Source: Candidatus Methylomirabilota bacterium (lineage in GTDB: Bacteria > Methylomirabilota > Methylomirabilia > Rokubacteriales > CSP1-6). Taken from it: a DNA stretch of 54,501 nucleotides. The notes beneath the pieces are model-generated. The model made no database searches. It was given only the letters and a program-made list of their open reading frames with translations, and was not told the DNA's origin. Where the stretch lies: NCBI GenBank assembly GCA_035936835.1, contig DASYVT010000205.1:1-54501 (forward strand), in the 5' to 3' direction. Every line of letters starts with the position of its first letter. Within the stretch, counting starts at the first letter, position 1. Below are positions 8,953 to 17,620 of this stretch, piece by piece. A program made the translations under genes and the position numbers.

Positions 8953-9239
8953 TGCGATACCGCGCGGGAGAGATCGGTGTCCGCGAGCTGAGACAGAATC
9001 TGAGCGTCTACCTCCGGCGCGTCAAGGCCGGTGAGACCTTGGAGGTTAGGGAGCGCGGGCATCGGGTCGCAATGCTTGCGCCGGCCGGCACGAAGGCGTC
9101 GGCACTCGAGCGACTCGTCGCCGCGGGGCGGGCGACGCCGGCTGTCGGCGACGTCCTGAAGCTCGGAGCGCCCCTCGGTCGTCGGTCATCGCGACGGGCC
9201 AGCCGCGCCCTCGCCAAGCTCCGCGACGAGTCTCGGTGA
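8952..9239 (+). CDS. vapB: Phd/YefM-type antitoxin of a vapBC-like module
   Basis: 95 aa from ATG 8952; an alternative ATG at 8943 lies inside the tandem repeat and adds three residues. The N-terminal half (VRELRQNLSVYLRRVKAGE followed by VRERGHRVAMLAP) is the DNA-binding fold of Phd/YefM antitoxins. The basic C-terminal tail would wrap the toxin. The stop overlaps the toxin start (GTGA), the normal antitoxin-first arrangement. Confidence 0.85.
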   Translation: MRYRAGEIGVRELRQNLSVYLRRVKAGETLEVRERGHRVAMLAPAGTKASALERLVAAGRATPAVGDVLKLGAPLGRRSSRRASRALAKLRDESR

Positions 9240-9634
9240 CCGTCGTCTACCTGGACTCGTCGGCCCTGGTCAAGCTCGTCGTGACCGAACCGGAGTCCTC
9301 GGCGCTCATGGAGTTCCTGAGGAGCCAGTCCGACCGCGTGTCGAGCGCCGTGGTGCTCGCGGAAGTCCCGCGCGCGCTGCGCCGGGCCGGATTCGGCGTG
9401 AGCGAGCGCCGCCGAGCGCGCGAGGTGATGGCGCGGATCGCTCTCGTGGACGTGGATCGGCGGATCCTCGCAGCTGCCGCCGCTCTGGACCCGCCCGCGC
9501 TCCGGACGCTCGACGCTATCCACCTCGCCACGGCGCTGGCCGTCCGCGAGGACCTCGCGGCGCTCGTCACCTATGATAGGCGGCTCGCGGGCGCCGCCGA
9601 GCGCGTGCACCTTGAGGTCAGCGCGCCGAGTTGA
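9236..9634 (+). CDS. vapC: VapC-type PIN-domain ribonuclease toxin
   Basis: 132 aa, GTG start overlapping the antitoxin stop. The PIN acidic residues are D7 (VYLDSSALVKL), E43 (LAEV), D93 (LDAIHLATAL) and D114 (TYDRRL), which together bind Mg/Mn and cleave RNA, typically tRNA or rRNA in characterised VapC proteins. The set is complete, so the toxin should be active. The gene ends 14 bp before the convergent SDR gene. It lies between a truncated SDR copy and an intact one. Confidence 0.9.
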   Translation: MTVVYLDSSALVKLVVTEPESSALMEFLRSQSDRVSSAVVLAEVPRALRRAGFGVSERRRAREVMARIALVDVDRRILAAAAALDPPALRTLDAIHLATALAVREDLAALVTYDRRLAGAAERVHLEVSAPS

Positions 9635-9648
9635 CTGAAGAATCGGGG

Positions 9649-10416
9649 TTAGCGCGGCTGCATCCGGATCGCCCCGTCCAGCCGGATCGTCTCGCCGTTG
9701 AGCATGGTGTTCTCGACGATGTGGGCGGCGAGCGCGCCGTACTCGGCCGGGCGGCCGAGGCGGGGCGGGAAGGGTACCTGCTTGCCGAGCGCGATGCGCA
9801 CGGGCTCCGGCAGCCCCGCCAGGAGCGGGGTGTCGAAGAGCCCGGGCGCGATGGTGCAGACGCGGATGCCCAGCTCCGCGAGGTCGCGGGCGATGGGCAG
9901 CGTCATGCCGACGATGCCGCCCTTTGAGGCCGAGTAGGCCGCCTGGCCGATCTGGCCGTCGAAGGCGGCGACGGAGGCTGTGTTGACCACGACACCCCGC
10001 TCGCCGTCTTCGTTTGGCTGGTTCTTCGCCATGTGCGCGGCGGCCAGCCTGATGCAGTTGAAGGTGCCGATCAGGTTGACCTGGATGACCCGCGTGAAGA
10101 CGCCGAGATCGGCCGGGCCGCGCTTGCCGTAGGCCTTCTCTGCCGCGCCGATGCCGGCGCAGTTGACCAGCACGTGGACGGCGCCCAGCTTCACCACGGC
10201 GGCTTCGAGCGCCGCCGCCACCTCGTCGGCGCTGGTGACGTCGCAGGCCGAGAAGAAGGCGTTGCCGCCCATGCTCTTGGCCACCTCGACGCCGGCGGAC
10301 TTGGGCAGGTCGAGGAGCGCGACCTTGCCTCCGCCCGCGAGCAGCCGCTCGGCCGTCGCCCGGCCCAGCCCCGACGCGCCGCCCGTGATCACCGCAACGG
10401 ATCCCGCGATCTTCAT
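9649..10416 (-). CDS. SDR family oxidoreductase, 3-hydroxyacyl-CoA dehydrogenase (HSD17B10)-like
   Basis: 255 aa. It has the classical SDR layout: GGASGLGRA nucleotide-binding motif near residue 12, acidic LLDLP after the second strand (favouring NAD), NCAGIG, a catalytic Ser in NTASVAAF and Y-X3-K in YSASKGG. The closing [12 protein letters not shown] resembles type II 3-hydroxyacyl-CoA dehydrogenases used in fatty-acid or branched-chain degradation. Start ATG 10416 has a GAGGAGG ribosome site 9 nt upstream; a longer frame to 10470 is not needed. Divergent from rnd. Confidence 0.9.
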   Translation of the reverse strand: MKIAGSVAVITGGASGLGRATAERLLAGGGKVALLDLPKSAGVEVAKSMGGNAFFSACDVTSADEVAAALEAAVVKLGAVHVLVNCAGIGAAEKAYGKRGPADLGVFTRVIQVNLIGTFNCIRLAAAHMAKNQPNEDGERGVVVNTASVAAFDGQIGQAAYSASKGGIVGMTLPIARDLAELGIRVCTIAPGLFDTPLLAGLPEPVRIALGKQVPFPPRLGRPAEYGALAAHIVENTMLNGETIRLDGAIRMQPR

Positions 10417-10458
10417 CGATCGAATCCTCCTCGGCAGGGGTCTCGACTGCCGCGGTAG

Positions 10459-10464
10459 TATAAC
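10459..10464 (+). promoter_or_regulatory. Putative -10 element of rnd
   Basis: TATAAC sits 8 nt before the rnd ATG at 10473. A start site at about 10471 would leave almost no leader. No clear -35 and no ribosome-binding site are visible. Confidence 0.35.
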
Positions 10465-10472
10465 CGACACCC

Positions 10473-11603
10473 ATGGCCGCCCCGCTCTGGATACGGACGC
10501 CCGAGGAGCTCGACGCGCTCGTTGTGTCCCTGCGACGGACCAAGACGCTCTGCATCGACACCGAGGCCGACGGCCTCCACCACCACCCGGTCAAGCTCTG
10601 CCTGGTGCAGGTGGCCGACGACCAGGGCCGGGGACACCTGGTGGATCCCCTCGCGCTGCCCACGCTCCAGCCGCTCGGGCCCTTCTTCGCGGACGCGGGC
10701 GTGGTCAAGGTGCTGCACGCAGCCGACAACGATCTCGGCTATCTCAAGCGGCTCTACGGATTCTCCGTCGCCAATATCTTCGACACGGCCATCGCCGCGC
10801 GCTTTCTCGGCGTGACGTCGCTGTCGCTCGACGGGCTCCTGCACGACTTCATCGGCGTGGACCCGGGTCCCTCGCGCCAGAAAGACGACTGGTCCAAGCG
10901 TCCGCTCAGCCCCGCCCAGGAGACCTACGCGCTCAACGACGTGCTCCACCTGATACCTTTGCGAGAGAAGCTGTTGGAGGCTTTGCGCGCCAAGGGGCGC
11001 GAGCTCTGGGTCGAGGAAGAGTGCGCGTTGATCGCCGCCATGCCCGCTCCCGAGAAGGCCGCCGACCCCGACACCTACATGAAGCTCAAGGGCGCCAAGG
11101 ACCTCGACGGCCGCGGGCTCGCCGTGCTGCGCGAGCTCCACCACGCGCGCGAGACCCTGGCGATCAAGCTCGACCGACCGCCCTTCATGATTCTGGGCAA
11201 CGAGGTGCTGGCGGCGCTGGCGGTGCTTAAGCCTCGCGACAGCAACTCGATCCTCACGATCAAGGGATGCACGATCAACGTCGTGCGGCGCGCGGGCGGA
11301 GCTATCCTGGCGGCGGTCGAGCGCGGCCTGACCTTGCCGGACGCCGAGCTGCCCGTACGGCGACCGAACCCGCGGCCCCGCGCCTCCGGCGCCGTCCAGC
11401 GGCGGAGCGAGGCGCTCCGCGCCTGGCGTGTCGAGGCCGCCAAGCTCGTGGAGCTCGACGCGGGTGTGATCTTCCCGCAGCGGTTGATCGACAGGCTGGC
11501 CCAGGATCCGCCGCGCGATCAGGACGCCCTCGCGCGAGTGGAAGGCATCGGGCGCTGGCGCGCCGAGCTCTTCGGCGCCGAACTCTTGAGGAGGCTCGGA
11601 TGA
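10473..11603 (+). CDS. rnd: Ribonuclease D
   Basis: 376 aa, the usual length for RNase D. The DEDDy exonuclease core is visible: D29 and E31 in CIDTEADG, a second acidic site in [12 protein letters not shown], and the YALND motif with catalytic Tyr and Asp. Two HRDC-like helical regions follow (around [12 protein letters not shown] and near the C-terminus). It trims 3' ends of tRNA precursors and other stable RNAs. Its stop overlaps the start of the next gene (ATGA). Confidence 0.93.
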   Translation: MAAPLWIRTPEELDALVVSLRRTKTLCIDTEADGLHHHPVKLCLVQVADDQGRGHLVDPLALPTLQPLGPFFADAGVVKVLHAADNDLGYLKRLYGFSVANIFDTAIAARFLGVTSLSLDGLLHDFIGVDPGPSRQKDDWSKRPLSPAQETYALNDVLHLIPLREKLLEALRAKGRELWVEEECALIAAMPAPEKAADPDTYMKLKGAKDLDGRGLAVLRELHHARETLAIKLDRPPFMILGNEVLAALAVLKPRDSNSILTIKGCTINVVRRAGGAILAAVERGLTLPDAELPVRRPNPRPRASGAVQRRSEALRAWRVEAAKLVELDAGVIFPQRLIDRLAQDPPRDQDALARVEGIGRWRAELFGAELLRRLG

Positions 11604-12634
11604 CCGCACCCGTGAACCGGCAGATCGTCCTCGCGGCCCGCCCCGCGGGCATGGCGAAGGCCACCGACTTCAGGCTCGAGACGACGCCCGTGCCCGAGCC
11701 GGGGCCAGGCCAGATCCTCGTGCGCAACATCTGGATGTCGGTGGACCCGTACATGCGCGGGCGCATGAACGACCGCAAGTCGTACTCGCCGCCGTTCGAA
11801 GTCGGCAAGCCGCTCGACGGCCGCGCCGTGGGGCAGGTGCTGAAGTCGAATCATCCCAAGCTCAAGGAAGGCGCCGTCGTCAGCAACATGCAGGGGTGGC
11901 GCGAGTACTTCGTCTCGGCGGGCGAGGGCGTCTCCCAGGTCGATGCTTCGCTGCCGCTGCCGGCCTACCTTGGCGTCCTCGGTGTCCCCGGTTTCACGGG
12001 CTGGTACGGGCTCAAGGAGATCGGCAAGCCCAAGGCCGGCGAGACGCTCGTGGTCTCCGGCGCCGCCGGCGCGACGGGCTCGCTCGTCGTCCAGATGGGC
12101 AAGATCCTGGGCTGCCGCGTCGTGGGCACGGCCGGCACCGACGAGAAGTGCGCCTATCTCACGCGCGAGCTTGGGGCGGACGCCGCCATCAACTACAAGA
12201 CGGCCGGCGACTGCGTCGACGCGCTCCGCCAAGCCTGCCCCAAGGGCGTCGACATCTACTTCGAGAACGTGGGAGGGCCGATCCTCGACGCCGTGCTGCG
12301 CCTGCTCAACCCGTCCTCGCGCATCCCGCTCTGCGGCATGATCTCGCAGTACAACCTGGAGATCCCCGACCCCGGCCCGCGCTACCTCTTCTCGATGATC
12401 GCTAACCGCACCCTCATGCAGGGCTTCATCATCTCCGACCACTTCGACCGCTACGGAGAATTCGTCGGCGAGGTGGGCGGCTGGCTGAAGCAACGGAGCA
12501 TCAAATCCGAAGAAACCGTGGTCGAGGGCATCGAGAACGCGCCCAAAGCCTTCCTCGGCCTCTTCTCCGGCGACAACCTGGGCAAGATGGTCGTGCGCCT
12601 GGCCCCCGACCCCCCGGCCTCTGATCCGAAGTAG
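11600..12634 (+). CDS. NADP-dependent MDR-family reductase (CurA/leukotriene B4 12-hydroxydehydrogenase type)
   Basis: 344 aa from ATG 11600, which overlaps the rnd stop. The N-terminal QIVLAARPAG and the VDPYMRGRM block are diagnostic of the zinc-free medium-chain reductases that saturate alpha,beta-unsaturated ketones and aldehydes with NADPH. The nucleotide-binding motif is SGAAGATGSLVVQMGK. The substrate is unknown; detoxification of reactive enals or enones is usual for the family. Confidence 0.92.
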   Translation: MTAPVNRQIVLAARPAGMAKATDFRLETTPVPEPGPGQILVRNIWMSVDPYMRGRMNDRKSYSPPFEVGKPLDGRAVGQVLKSNHPKLKEGAVVSNMQGWREYFVSAGEGVSQVDASLPLPAYLGVLGVPGFTGWYGLKEIGKPKAGETLVVSGAAGATGSLVVQMGKILGCRVVGTAGTDEKCAYLTRELGADAAINYKTAGDCVDALRQACPKGVDIYFENVGGPILDAVLRLLNPSSRIPLCGMISQYNLEIPDPGPRYLFSMIANRTLMQGFIISDHFDRYGEFVGEVGGWLKQRSIKSEETVVEGIENAPKAFLGLFSGDNLGKMVVRLAPDPPASDPK

Positions 12635-12737
12635 CGCGCGGCCGCACACCCCGGTTGCCTTCCACCCCCGGCGGTGGTACACCCGGGGCCAAGGGTCAGC
12701 AGCCCCGCGGCCTGATCGATTGGAGAGGAGGCCTCCC

Positions 12738-13691
12738 ATGGATTCCCGATCCCCATATCTCCGCGAAGGCATCATCGCCGGTCTCATCGGGGCGGCCATC
12801 GTTGCCGCCTGGTTCCTCATCTACGATGCCGCGCGCGGCCAGCCGCTCCGCACACCGGCGCTGCTCGGCGCGGCGGCGCTGCAGGGCCTCCGCGATCCGT
12901 CGGCCGTCACGGTCTCGCCGGGGCTGGTCGTGCAGTACACCGTGCTCCACGGCGTGATCTTTGCGCTCTTCGGCGTCCTGATCGCCTACCTGATCGTCTC
13001 CGCGCAGAGCCAGCCGAGCCGCTTGCTCATGGTGTTCATCGCGCTCATGTCCTTCGAGGTCGCCTCCCTTGCCGTCCTGACGTGGTGGGCTCACCCGGTC
13101 GTCACCGAGTTGGGATGGTGGGCGATCCTGATCGCGAACGCGCTCGCGGCGGGAGGCATGCTCGTCTACTTCTTCGTGGGTTACCGCTCGCTCGGCCGGA
13201 TGCTGCTCGGCCCCTGGACTCGCATCGCCCGCGAAGGGCTCGTCTCGGGGTTGCTCGGAGCGGGGGTGGTCGCGGTGTGGTTTCTCCTCTACGACGTCGC
13301 GGCGGGCGTGCCGCTTCGCACGCCCGCGCTCCTGGGCGCCGCGCTCTTCCACGGCCTGCGCGACCCGTCGGCGCTCGCGATCAGCATGCCGCTCGTCGCC
13401 GAGTACACGGCCTTCCACGGCCTGGCCTTTGTCTTCTTCGGCTGGGCCGCGGCGTCACTGCTCGCGCTGGCCGACAGAGAGCCGACCCTGCTCTTCGCCT
13501 TCATCATGCTCTTCTGCTGTTTCGAGGTGTTCACCTTCGTCATGATCGAGGCGCTCGCCCAGTGGCTGCTCGAGGCCATCGCGTGGTGGACCATCCTCGC
13601 GGGCAATCTCCTGGCGTCCGGCGTGATGCTGGGCTACTTCCTGCGCGGGCACCGCGTGGCGTGGCGGGCGTTCCTGCACGCGCGGCAGTGA
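12738..13691 (+). CDS. Multi-pass membrane protein made of two homologous halves
   Basis: 317 aa, with GAGAGGAGG just upstream of ATG 12738. The hydrophobicity suggests about eight membrane helices. Residues 8-150 and 164-302 are clearly repeats of each other: both start R-E-G, both contain W-F-L-x-YD, PLRTPALLGAA, GLRDPSA and a Y-T-x-x-HG motif at equivalent positions, and both end in a Gly-rich helix before an R-x-x-x-R loop. I do not recognise a named family. The conserved His and Asp/Arg residues in loops hint at a ligand site repeated in each half. No neighbour reveals the role. Confidence 0.8.
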   Translation: MDSRSPYLREGIIAGLIGAAIVAAWFLIYDAARGQPLRTPALLGAAALQGLRDPSAVTVSPGLVVQYTVLHGVIFALFGVLIAYLIVSAQSQPSRLLMVFIALMSFEVASLAVLTWWAHPVVTELGWWAILIANALAAGGMLVYFFVGYRSLGRMLLGPWTRIAREGLVSGLLGAGVVAVWFLLYDVAAGVPLRTPALLGAALFHGLRDPSALAISMPLVAEYTAFHGLAFVFFGWAAASLLALADREPTLLFAFIMLFCCFEVFTFVMIEALAQWLLEAIAWWTILAGNLLASGVMLGYFLRGHRVAWRAFLHARQ

Positions 13692-13752
13692 GCGGGCGCT
13701 GTGGTACGCTCGCCGCGGGTAGGGTAGCGACACCAAGCGCGAGGAGACGAGC

Positions 13753-14541
13753 GTGACCACTGAGACGTACGACTGGGACGCGATCATCGGCGGGCTCAAT
13801 GAGTATCTGCGGCTGCGCAGCATCCCGATCGGCATGAAGCTCTTCGAGAGCGCGGCCGAGATGGAGGCGATCCCCAAGATCAGGCGGCCGAAGGTCAAGC
13901 ATACGACGGACCAGATCGTCGCGCAGGCGCGCCAGCTCGGCTGGACCGTGGGCATCACCATGGACGACCTGGTCGGCGCGCAGTGCGGCGCGGTCATCGG
14001 GCTGCATCCTCAGAACGAGGAATGGCTCTCGGGGCATCGCATGGCCGGCGTGTGGTTCAAGACGCAGGAGGACGCGAGCCTGCACCAGCACGCGATGGAC
14101 TGCGTGCCGTTCGGCCGCTACAGCGCGATGGCGGTGGCGCCGCTTGCTTCGGGCAGGCTCGACCCGCCCGACATCTGCCTGCTCTACGGCACGCCGGGGC
14201 AGATGATCTTCATGATCAATGGGCTTCAGTGGTCGGGCTACAAGAAGATGTCCTTCACGTCGGTGGGTGAGTCGGCCTGCGCCGACTCGTGGGGCAAGGC
14301 GCTCAAGACCGGCGAGCCCGCGCTGACGATTCCCTGCTACGCGGAGCGTCGCTACGGCGGCGTGGCCGACGACGAGCTCCTGATGGCGCTGCCGCCGCGC
14401 TACCTGCCGAAGATGGTCGACGGCTTGGCAGCGCTTTCAAAGAACGGCCTCCGCTATCCAGTCCCGCCCTACGGCATCCAGGGCGACGCCGGGGCGGGCC
14501 TCGCCGTGTCGTACTCGGACAAGGACAAGAAGAAGATCTAA
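13753..14541 (+). CDS. DUF169 family protein
   Basis: 262 aa, GTG start with GAGGAG 8 nt upstream. The sequence matches DUF169: N-terminal LRLRSIPIGMKLF, a central Cys in VGAQCGAV, a second in AMDCVPFG, and CYAERRYGG toward the C-terminus. DUF169 proteins are common in methanogens and anaerobes and have no established reaction. Conserved cysteines suggest a metal or cofactor, but that is inference. Convergent with the next gene. Confidence 0.85.
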   Translation: MTTETYDWDAIIGGLNEYLRLRSIPIGMKLFESAAEMEAIPKIRRPKVKHTTDQIVAQARQLGWTVGITMDDLVGAQCGAVIGLHPQNEEWLSGHRMAGVWFKTQEDASLHQHAMDCVPFGRYSAMAVAPLASGRLDPPDICLLYGTPGQMIFMINGLQWSGYKKMSFTSVGESACADSWGKALKTGEPALTIPCYAERRYGGVADDELLMALPPRYLPKMVDGLAALSKNGLRYPVPPYGIQGDAGAGLAVSYSDKDKKKI

Positions 14542-14554
14542 CGGACCGTCGACG

Positions 14555-14587
14555 GGCGGGGCCTGGGGTGCCCTCCCCGGACCCGCC
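14555..14587. terminator. Possible bidirectional hairpin between convergent genes
   Basis: Symmetric GC-rich inverted repeat: GGCGGG at 14555-14560 pairs with CCCGCC at 14582-14587, CC 62-63 with GG 79-80, and GGGG with the CCCT run inside, with two single mismatches. It lies in the 67-bp gap between the converging genes ending at 14541 and 14609. No T tract, so intrinsic termination is uncertain. Confidence 0.4.
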
Positions 14588-14608
14588 GGCGCGTGCGCCC
14601 GCCTCGGA

Positions 14609-15442
14609 CTAGAACTGGAGTTTGTCTCCTGGGCTGATCGGGAAGACCTGCGTTGTGGTTTGGCCGAGCGCCGCCTGGTACTCCTGCGGCGTGCCCTTGA
14701 GCACGGGGAACGTGCCGTAGTGGAACGGGATCGAGTACTTCGGCTTGAGCATCTGATTGGTCGCGTACGCCGCGTCCTTCGGGTCCATCACGAAGTGCCC
14801 GCCGATCGGGATCATGATGAGGTCGGGCTTATAGTATTCGCCGATGAGTCGCATGTCGCCGAAGAGACCCGTGTCGCCCATGTGGTAGAGCTTGAAGCCG
14901 TTCTCCATCTCCACGATGAAGCCCGCGGGCTGGCCGCCGGGGTAGGTCGTGCTCTTCTTCGTCGCCGGGTCGGTCACGGTGACTTCCGAGGAGTGCTCGG
15001 CGTGCGTCTGGGTGATGGTGATCTGCGGCCCTGCGGGCTGGACCTTGCCGCCCTTGCCGAAGCGGACGGCCTTGTCGGCCGGCACCCAGCCCAGGTCCAT
15101 GAGGGTCTGCATGAGCCCACCGTCCCCCAGCACCGTCGCCCCGGTGCGCTTGGCCAGCTCCGACACGTCGCCCGTGTGGTCACTGTGGCCGTGCGTCACG
15201 AGAATCACGTCCACCTTGCCGATGGCGTCGAGGTTCTTGTATCCCACCGGTGTCTTGGGGTTGTTGACCATGAACGGATCGATCACGATCACCTTGCCTG
15301 TGAGCGTGGTGATCTTCGTCGTCGCCTGCCCGAGCCACTGGACCTCGATCTTGTTGGTCTGCGCCCACGCCGCTTCGGCGGCAAGGCTGAAGGTGAGGGC
15401 TCCCGCGCCGAGCTTGAGGAAGTCGCGCCGTTCCATCTCCAT
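14609..15442 (-). CDS. Tat-exported metal-dependent hydrolase, beta-lactamase fold (UPF0173-like)
   Basis: 277 aa from ATG 15442, preceded by GGGAGGGG. The N-terminus has a twin-arginine signal (E-RRDFLKLG, then a hydrophobic stretch ending AEAAWA), so the enzyme should be folded before export. The metallo-beta-lactamase metal motif is THGHSDHTGD, with further ligands in TQTHAEHSS, HMGDTG and the C-terminal PFHYGTFP. UPF0173 hydrolases normally lack a signal; an exported version points to an extracytoplasmic substrate. The upstream frame to 15487 is not needed. Confidence 0.88.
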   Translation of the reverse strand: MEMERRDFLKLGAGALTFSLAAEAAWAQTNKIEVQWLGQATTKITTLTGKVIVIDPFMVNNPKTPVGYKNLDAIGKVDVILVTHGHSDHTGDVSELAKRTGATVLGDGGLMQTLMDLGWVPADKAVRFGKGGKVQPAGPQITITQTHAEHSSEVTVTDPATKKSTTYPGGQPAGFIVEMENGFKLYHMGDTGLFGDMRLIGEYYKPDLIMIPIGGHFVMDPKDAAYATNQMLKPKYSIPFHYGTFPVLKGTPQEYQAALGQTTTQVFPISPGDKLQF

Positions 15443-15458
15443 GATCCCCTCCCAGTGG

Positions 15459-15932
15459 TTAGGACAGCGTGATGGTGTCGCCGACACGGATGAGACCGTC
15501 GTTGAGGATCTGGGCGCGCAGGCCCCCGCGGTGGATCAGGGCCGCCATGGCTCCCGCTTGCGTCAGACCGTCGAGGTGCTTGCAGGGCTCGCACAGTCGG
15601 GTGCCGCGAAGCCGGACCGCGCCGACCCGGAACTCGCGGCCGACCAGGTGGTTGAGGGGAACGCCCACGGTCGCGACGTTGCGGCGGCTCTCGGCCGCCG
15701 AGAGCTTGACGCCGAGGGCGGGAAGCGCCTCGAGGGTCTCGGTCTCGATCAGCGTCAGTTCGCGTCCGCCCTCACTGGGCTTGTCCGAGTAATAGCCGGT
15801 GCCGGCGAAGTAGCGGTCGCCCTCGAGCCCGCGGCCGGGGACGGCGCGGGCCTCCGGCACGGCTTCCATCGGCTGTCCCGCCGCGGACGTGATGTGGATC
15901 GAGACCACTGAGCCTTGCCACATGGCCGCCAT
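15459..15932 (-). CDS. MOSC domain-containing protein
   Basis: 157 aa from ATG 15932; a second in-frame ATG three codons later (15923) is equally possible, and the frame stays open further upstream without family resemblance. The MOSC core is clear: AVPGRGLEGDRYF, then RRNVATVGVPLNHLVGREF, then the conserved cysteine segment LCEPCKHLDGL. MOSC domains handle sulfur carried on molybdenum-cofactor or thiol carriers (YiiM and MoCo sulfurase relatives). Stand-alone members of this size often act in reductive detoxification. It ends 16 bp before the Tat hydrolase and may share its transcript. Confidence 0.88.
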   Translation of the reverse strand: MAAMWQGSVVSIHITSAAGQPMEAVPEARAVPGRGLEGDRYFAGTGYYSDKPSEGGRELTLIETETLEALPALGVKLSAAESRRNVATVGVPLNHLVGREFRVGAVRLRGTRLCEPCKHLDGLTQAGAMAALIHRGGLRAQILNDGLIRVGDTITLS

Positions 15933-15981
15933 GCTAAGCGAGGCGGCCCCCTGAATCAAGCGGGCGACCCGGCGGGAGCGC

Positions 15982-16010
15982 TTCACAGGAGCCCCCCGAC
16001 CGGGTACACT
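15982..16010 (+). promoter_or_regulatory. Sigma-70-like promoter of the SDR at 16058
   Basis: TTCACA (15982-15987) and TACACT (16005-16010) are separated by exactly 17 bp, each one or two bases from consensus. The predicted start near 16017 gives a leader of about 40 nt carrying an AAGGGGG ribosome site before GTG 16058. It lies in the 125-bp divergent gap with the MOSC gene. Confidence 0.5.
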
Positions 16011-16057
16011 GCCCCTCACCTTTAGCACATCCGTCGACTCCAAGGGGGAACCCGACC

Positions 16058-16822
16058 GTGGGCGCTTTCGATCTGAAGGGTCGCGTGGCGGTGGTCACGG
16101 GCGGTAACGGCGGCATCGGGCTCGGCATGGGGCGCGGGCTCGCGGAGGCGGGCGCGGCTGTCGTGGTGGCGGCGCGCAATCGCGAGAAGAGCGCGCGGGC
16201 TGTCGCTGAGCTGCGCGGGCTCGGTGGCGAGGCGGAGGCCATCGAGGTGGACGTCGCCGATGAGGCGTCGGTCGAGGCGCTCGTCAAGGCGACCGTCGCG
16301 CGCTTCGGCAGGCTTGACATCCTCGTCAATAACGCCGGCATGAACATCCGCAAGCCCGTCGAGAGCCTGGCGCTCGGGGAGTGGCGCCAGGTCATCGACA
16401 TCAACCTGACCAGCGCCTTCCTCGCGAGCCGCGCCTGCCACCCCGTGATGAAGAAGCAGGGCGGCGGCAAGGTCATCAACATCGGCTCCATGATGTCCAT
16501 CTTCGGCGCCTCGTTCGCGCCGGCCTACGCGGCCTCCAAGGGCGGCATGGTCCAGCTGACCAAGGCCATGGCCGCGGGGTGGGCGGCGGACAACATCCAG
16601 GTCAACGCGGTGCTGCCCGGCTGGATCGACACGGAGCTGACGCAGCGTGCGCGCCAGCAGATCGAGGGGCTGCACGAGAGCGTGCTCATGCGCACGCCGG
16701 CGAAGCGCTGGGGTGTGGAGCAGGACATGGCCGGCGTGGCCGTCTTTCTCGCCAGTCCCGCTTCCGATTTCGTCACGGGCGCGGCCATCCCGGTTGATGG
16801 GGGCTATTCCATTCAGGGCTGA
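16058..16822 (+). CDS. SDR family oxidoreductase (FabG / 2-deoxy-gluconate dehydrogenase-like)
   Basis: 254 aa, GTG start with AAGGGGG upstream. Classical SDR motifs: GGNGGIGLGMG near residue 16, NNAGMN, catalytic Ser in NIGSMMS and YAASKGG. The closing VTGAAIPVDGGYSIQG is standard. It could serve general metabolism, or be the ketoreductase that the ketosynthase block immediately downstream otherwise lacks. Position supports that only weakly, since a -10-like hexamer separates them. Confidence 0.9.
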   Translation: MGAFDLKGRVAVVTGGNGGIGLGMGRGLAEAGAAVVVAARNREKSARAVAELRGLGGEAEAIEVDVADEASVEALVKATVARFGRLDILVNNAGMNIRKPVESLALGEWRQVIDINLTSAFLASRACHPVMKKQGGGKVINIGSMMSIFGASFAPAYAASKGGMVQLTKAMAAGWAADNIQVNAVLPGWIDTELTQRARQQIEGLHESVLMRTPAKRWGVEQDMAGVAVFLASPASDFVTGAAIPVDGGYSIQG

Positions 16823-16842
16823 CGGGGTAGACTCGTCTAACG

Positions 16843-17619
16843 ATGATGCGCCGTGTTGCGCGATTGCTCTGCCTTATGCTGGTTTTCGACGGATGCGCGA
16901 CCGCGCCCCCGATCGAACGGAGCGCGCCGCGGCCCACGTCGGGCGCCGCCCTCCGGTTCGGCGTGGATACGTTCGCCTTCCGCAACGACATCCGCTGGAA
17001 GAATCCGGGCAAGACCGACATGTACGCCAACTACTGTTTTGTCATGGCGCGCGCCGTGACACAGTTCCATCGCTTCGCGCGCTTCGCCCCGGAGCTGCCG
17101 CGTGTCGAGCTTCCCGTCTACACCCGCCTCGTAAGCGAGGTCGTGGCGCGGGCGCCGTGGGAGGATCCGCTCCCTCCCGCGGAACGGGTCGTGATTCCCG
17201 GTTATGCGTCTCTCCACGAGCTCTCCGCGGCGCACGAGGCGGCCGTGAAAGCCGGGCTTGGCGGGTTCGTCTGGACCTTCATCCACTGGACCAACTGGCG
17301 CGTGGTCTTCCCCGTAACGGGCGGGCAGCAGGAGCGCGTGGCGCGGGAAACCCTGGCCGAGCTCGACGCGGGGCGCATGGTACAGCTTCTCGTGACCAAC
17401 CTGCCCAAGGTCGAGCTGAACCACACCGTCATCGCCTACGACTACCGGATCTACGAGGGCCGGTTCATCGAGTTCATCGTCTACGACCCAAACGAGCCCG
17501 AAGAGCCGGGCCGGGTCGCCTTCGATCGGGCCGAGCGCAGCTTCTTCGCCTCCGGCGTCTACGACACCGAGCCCGGCGCGATACGTGCCTTCCGCATGTA
17601 CTACTCCCCCTTCCTTTAA
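16843..17619 (+). CDS. Exported protein with papain/C39-like Cys-His-Asp/Asn layout
   Basis: 258 aa. It has a short signal sequence ending in FDGC (Cys18), an imperfect lipobox, so it is exported and perhaps lipidated. C65 sits in NYCFVMARAV at the start of a predicted helix, H194 in LNHTVIAYDYR and D215/N217 in VYDPNEP. This order matches the Cys, His and Asp/Asn of papain-like cysteine peptidases and transglutaminase-fold proteins. I infer a peptidase-like or acyl-transfer fold, not a proven enzyme. It stops one base before the first ketosynthase gene, so it probably belongs to that operon. TAGACT at 16828-16833, 9 nt before the ATG, may be its -10. Confidence 0.65.
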   Translation: MMRRVARLLCLMLVFDGCATAPPIERSAPRPTSGAALRFGVDTFAFRNDIRWKNPGKTDMYANYCFVMARAVTQFHRFARFAPELPRVELPVYTRLVSEVVARAPWEDPLPPAERVVIPGYASLHELSAAHEAAVKAGLGGFVWTFIHWTNWRVVFPVTGGQQERVARETLAELDAGRMVQLLVTNLPKVELNHTVIAYDYRIYEGRFIEFIVYDPNEPEEPGRVAFDRAERSFFASGVYDTEPGAIRAFRMYYSPFL

Positions 17620-17620
17620 T

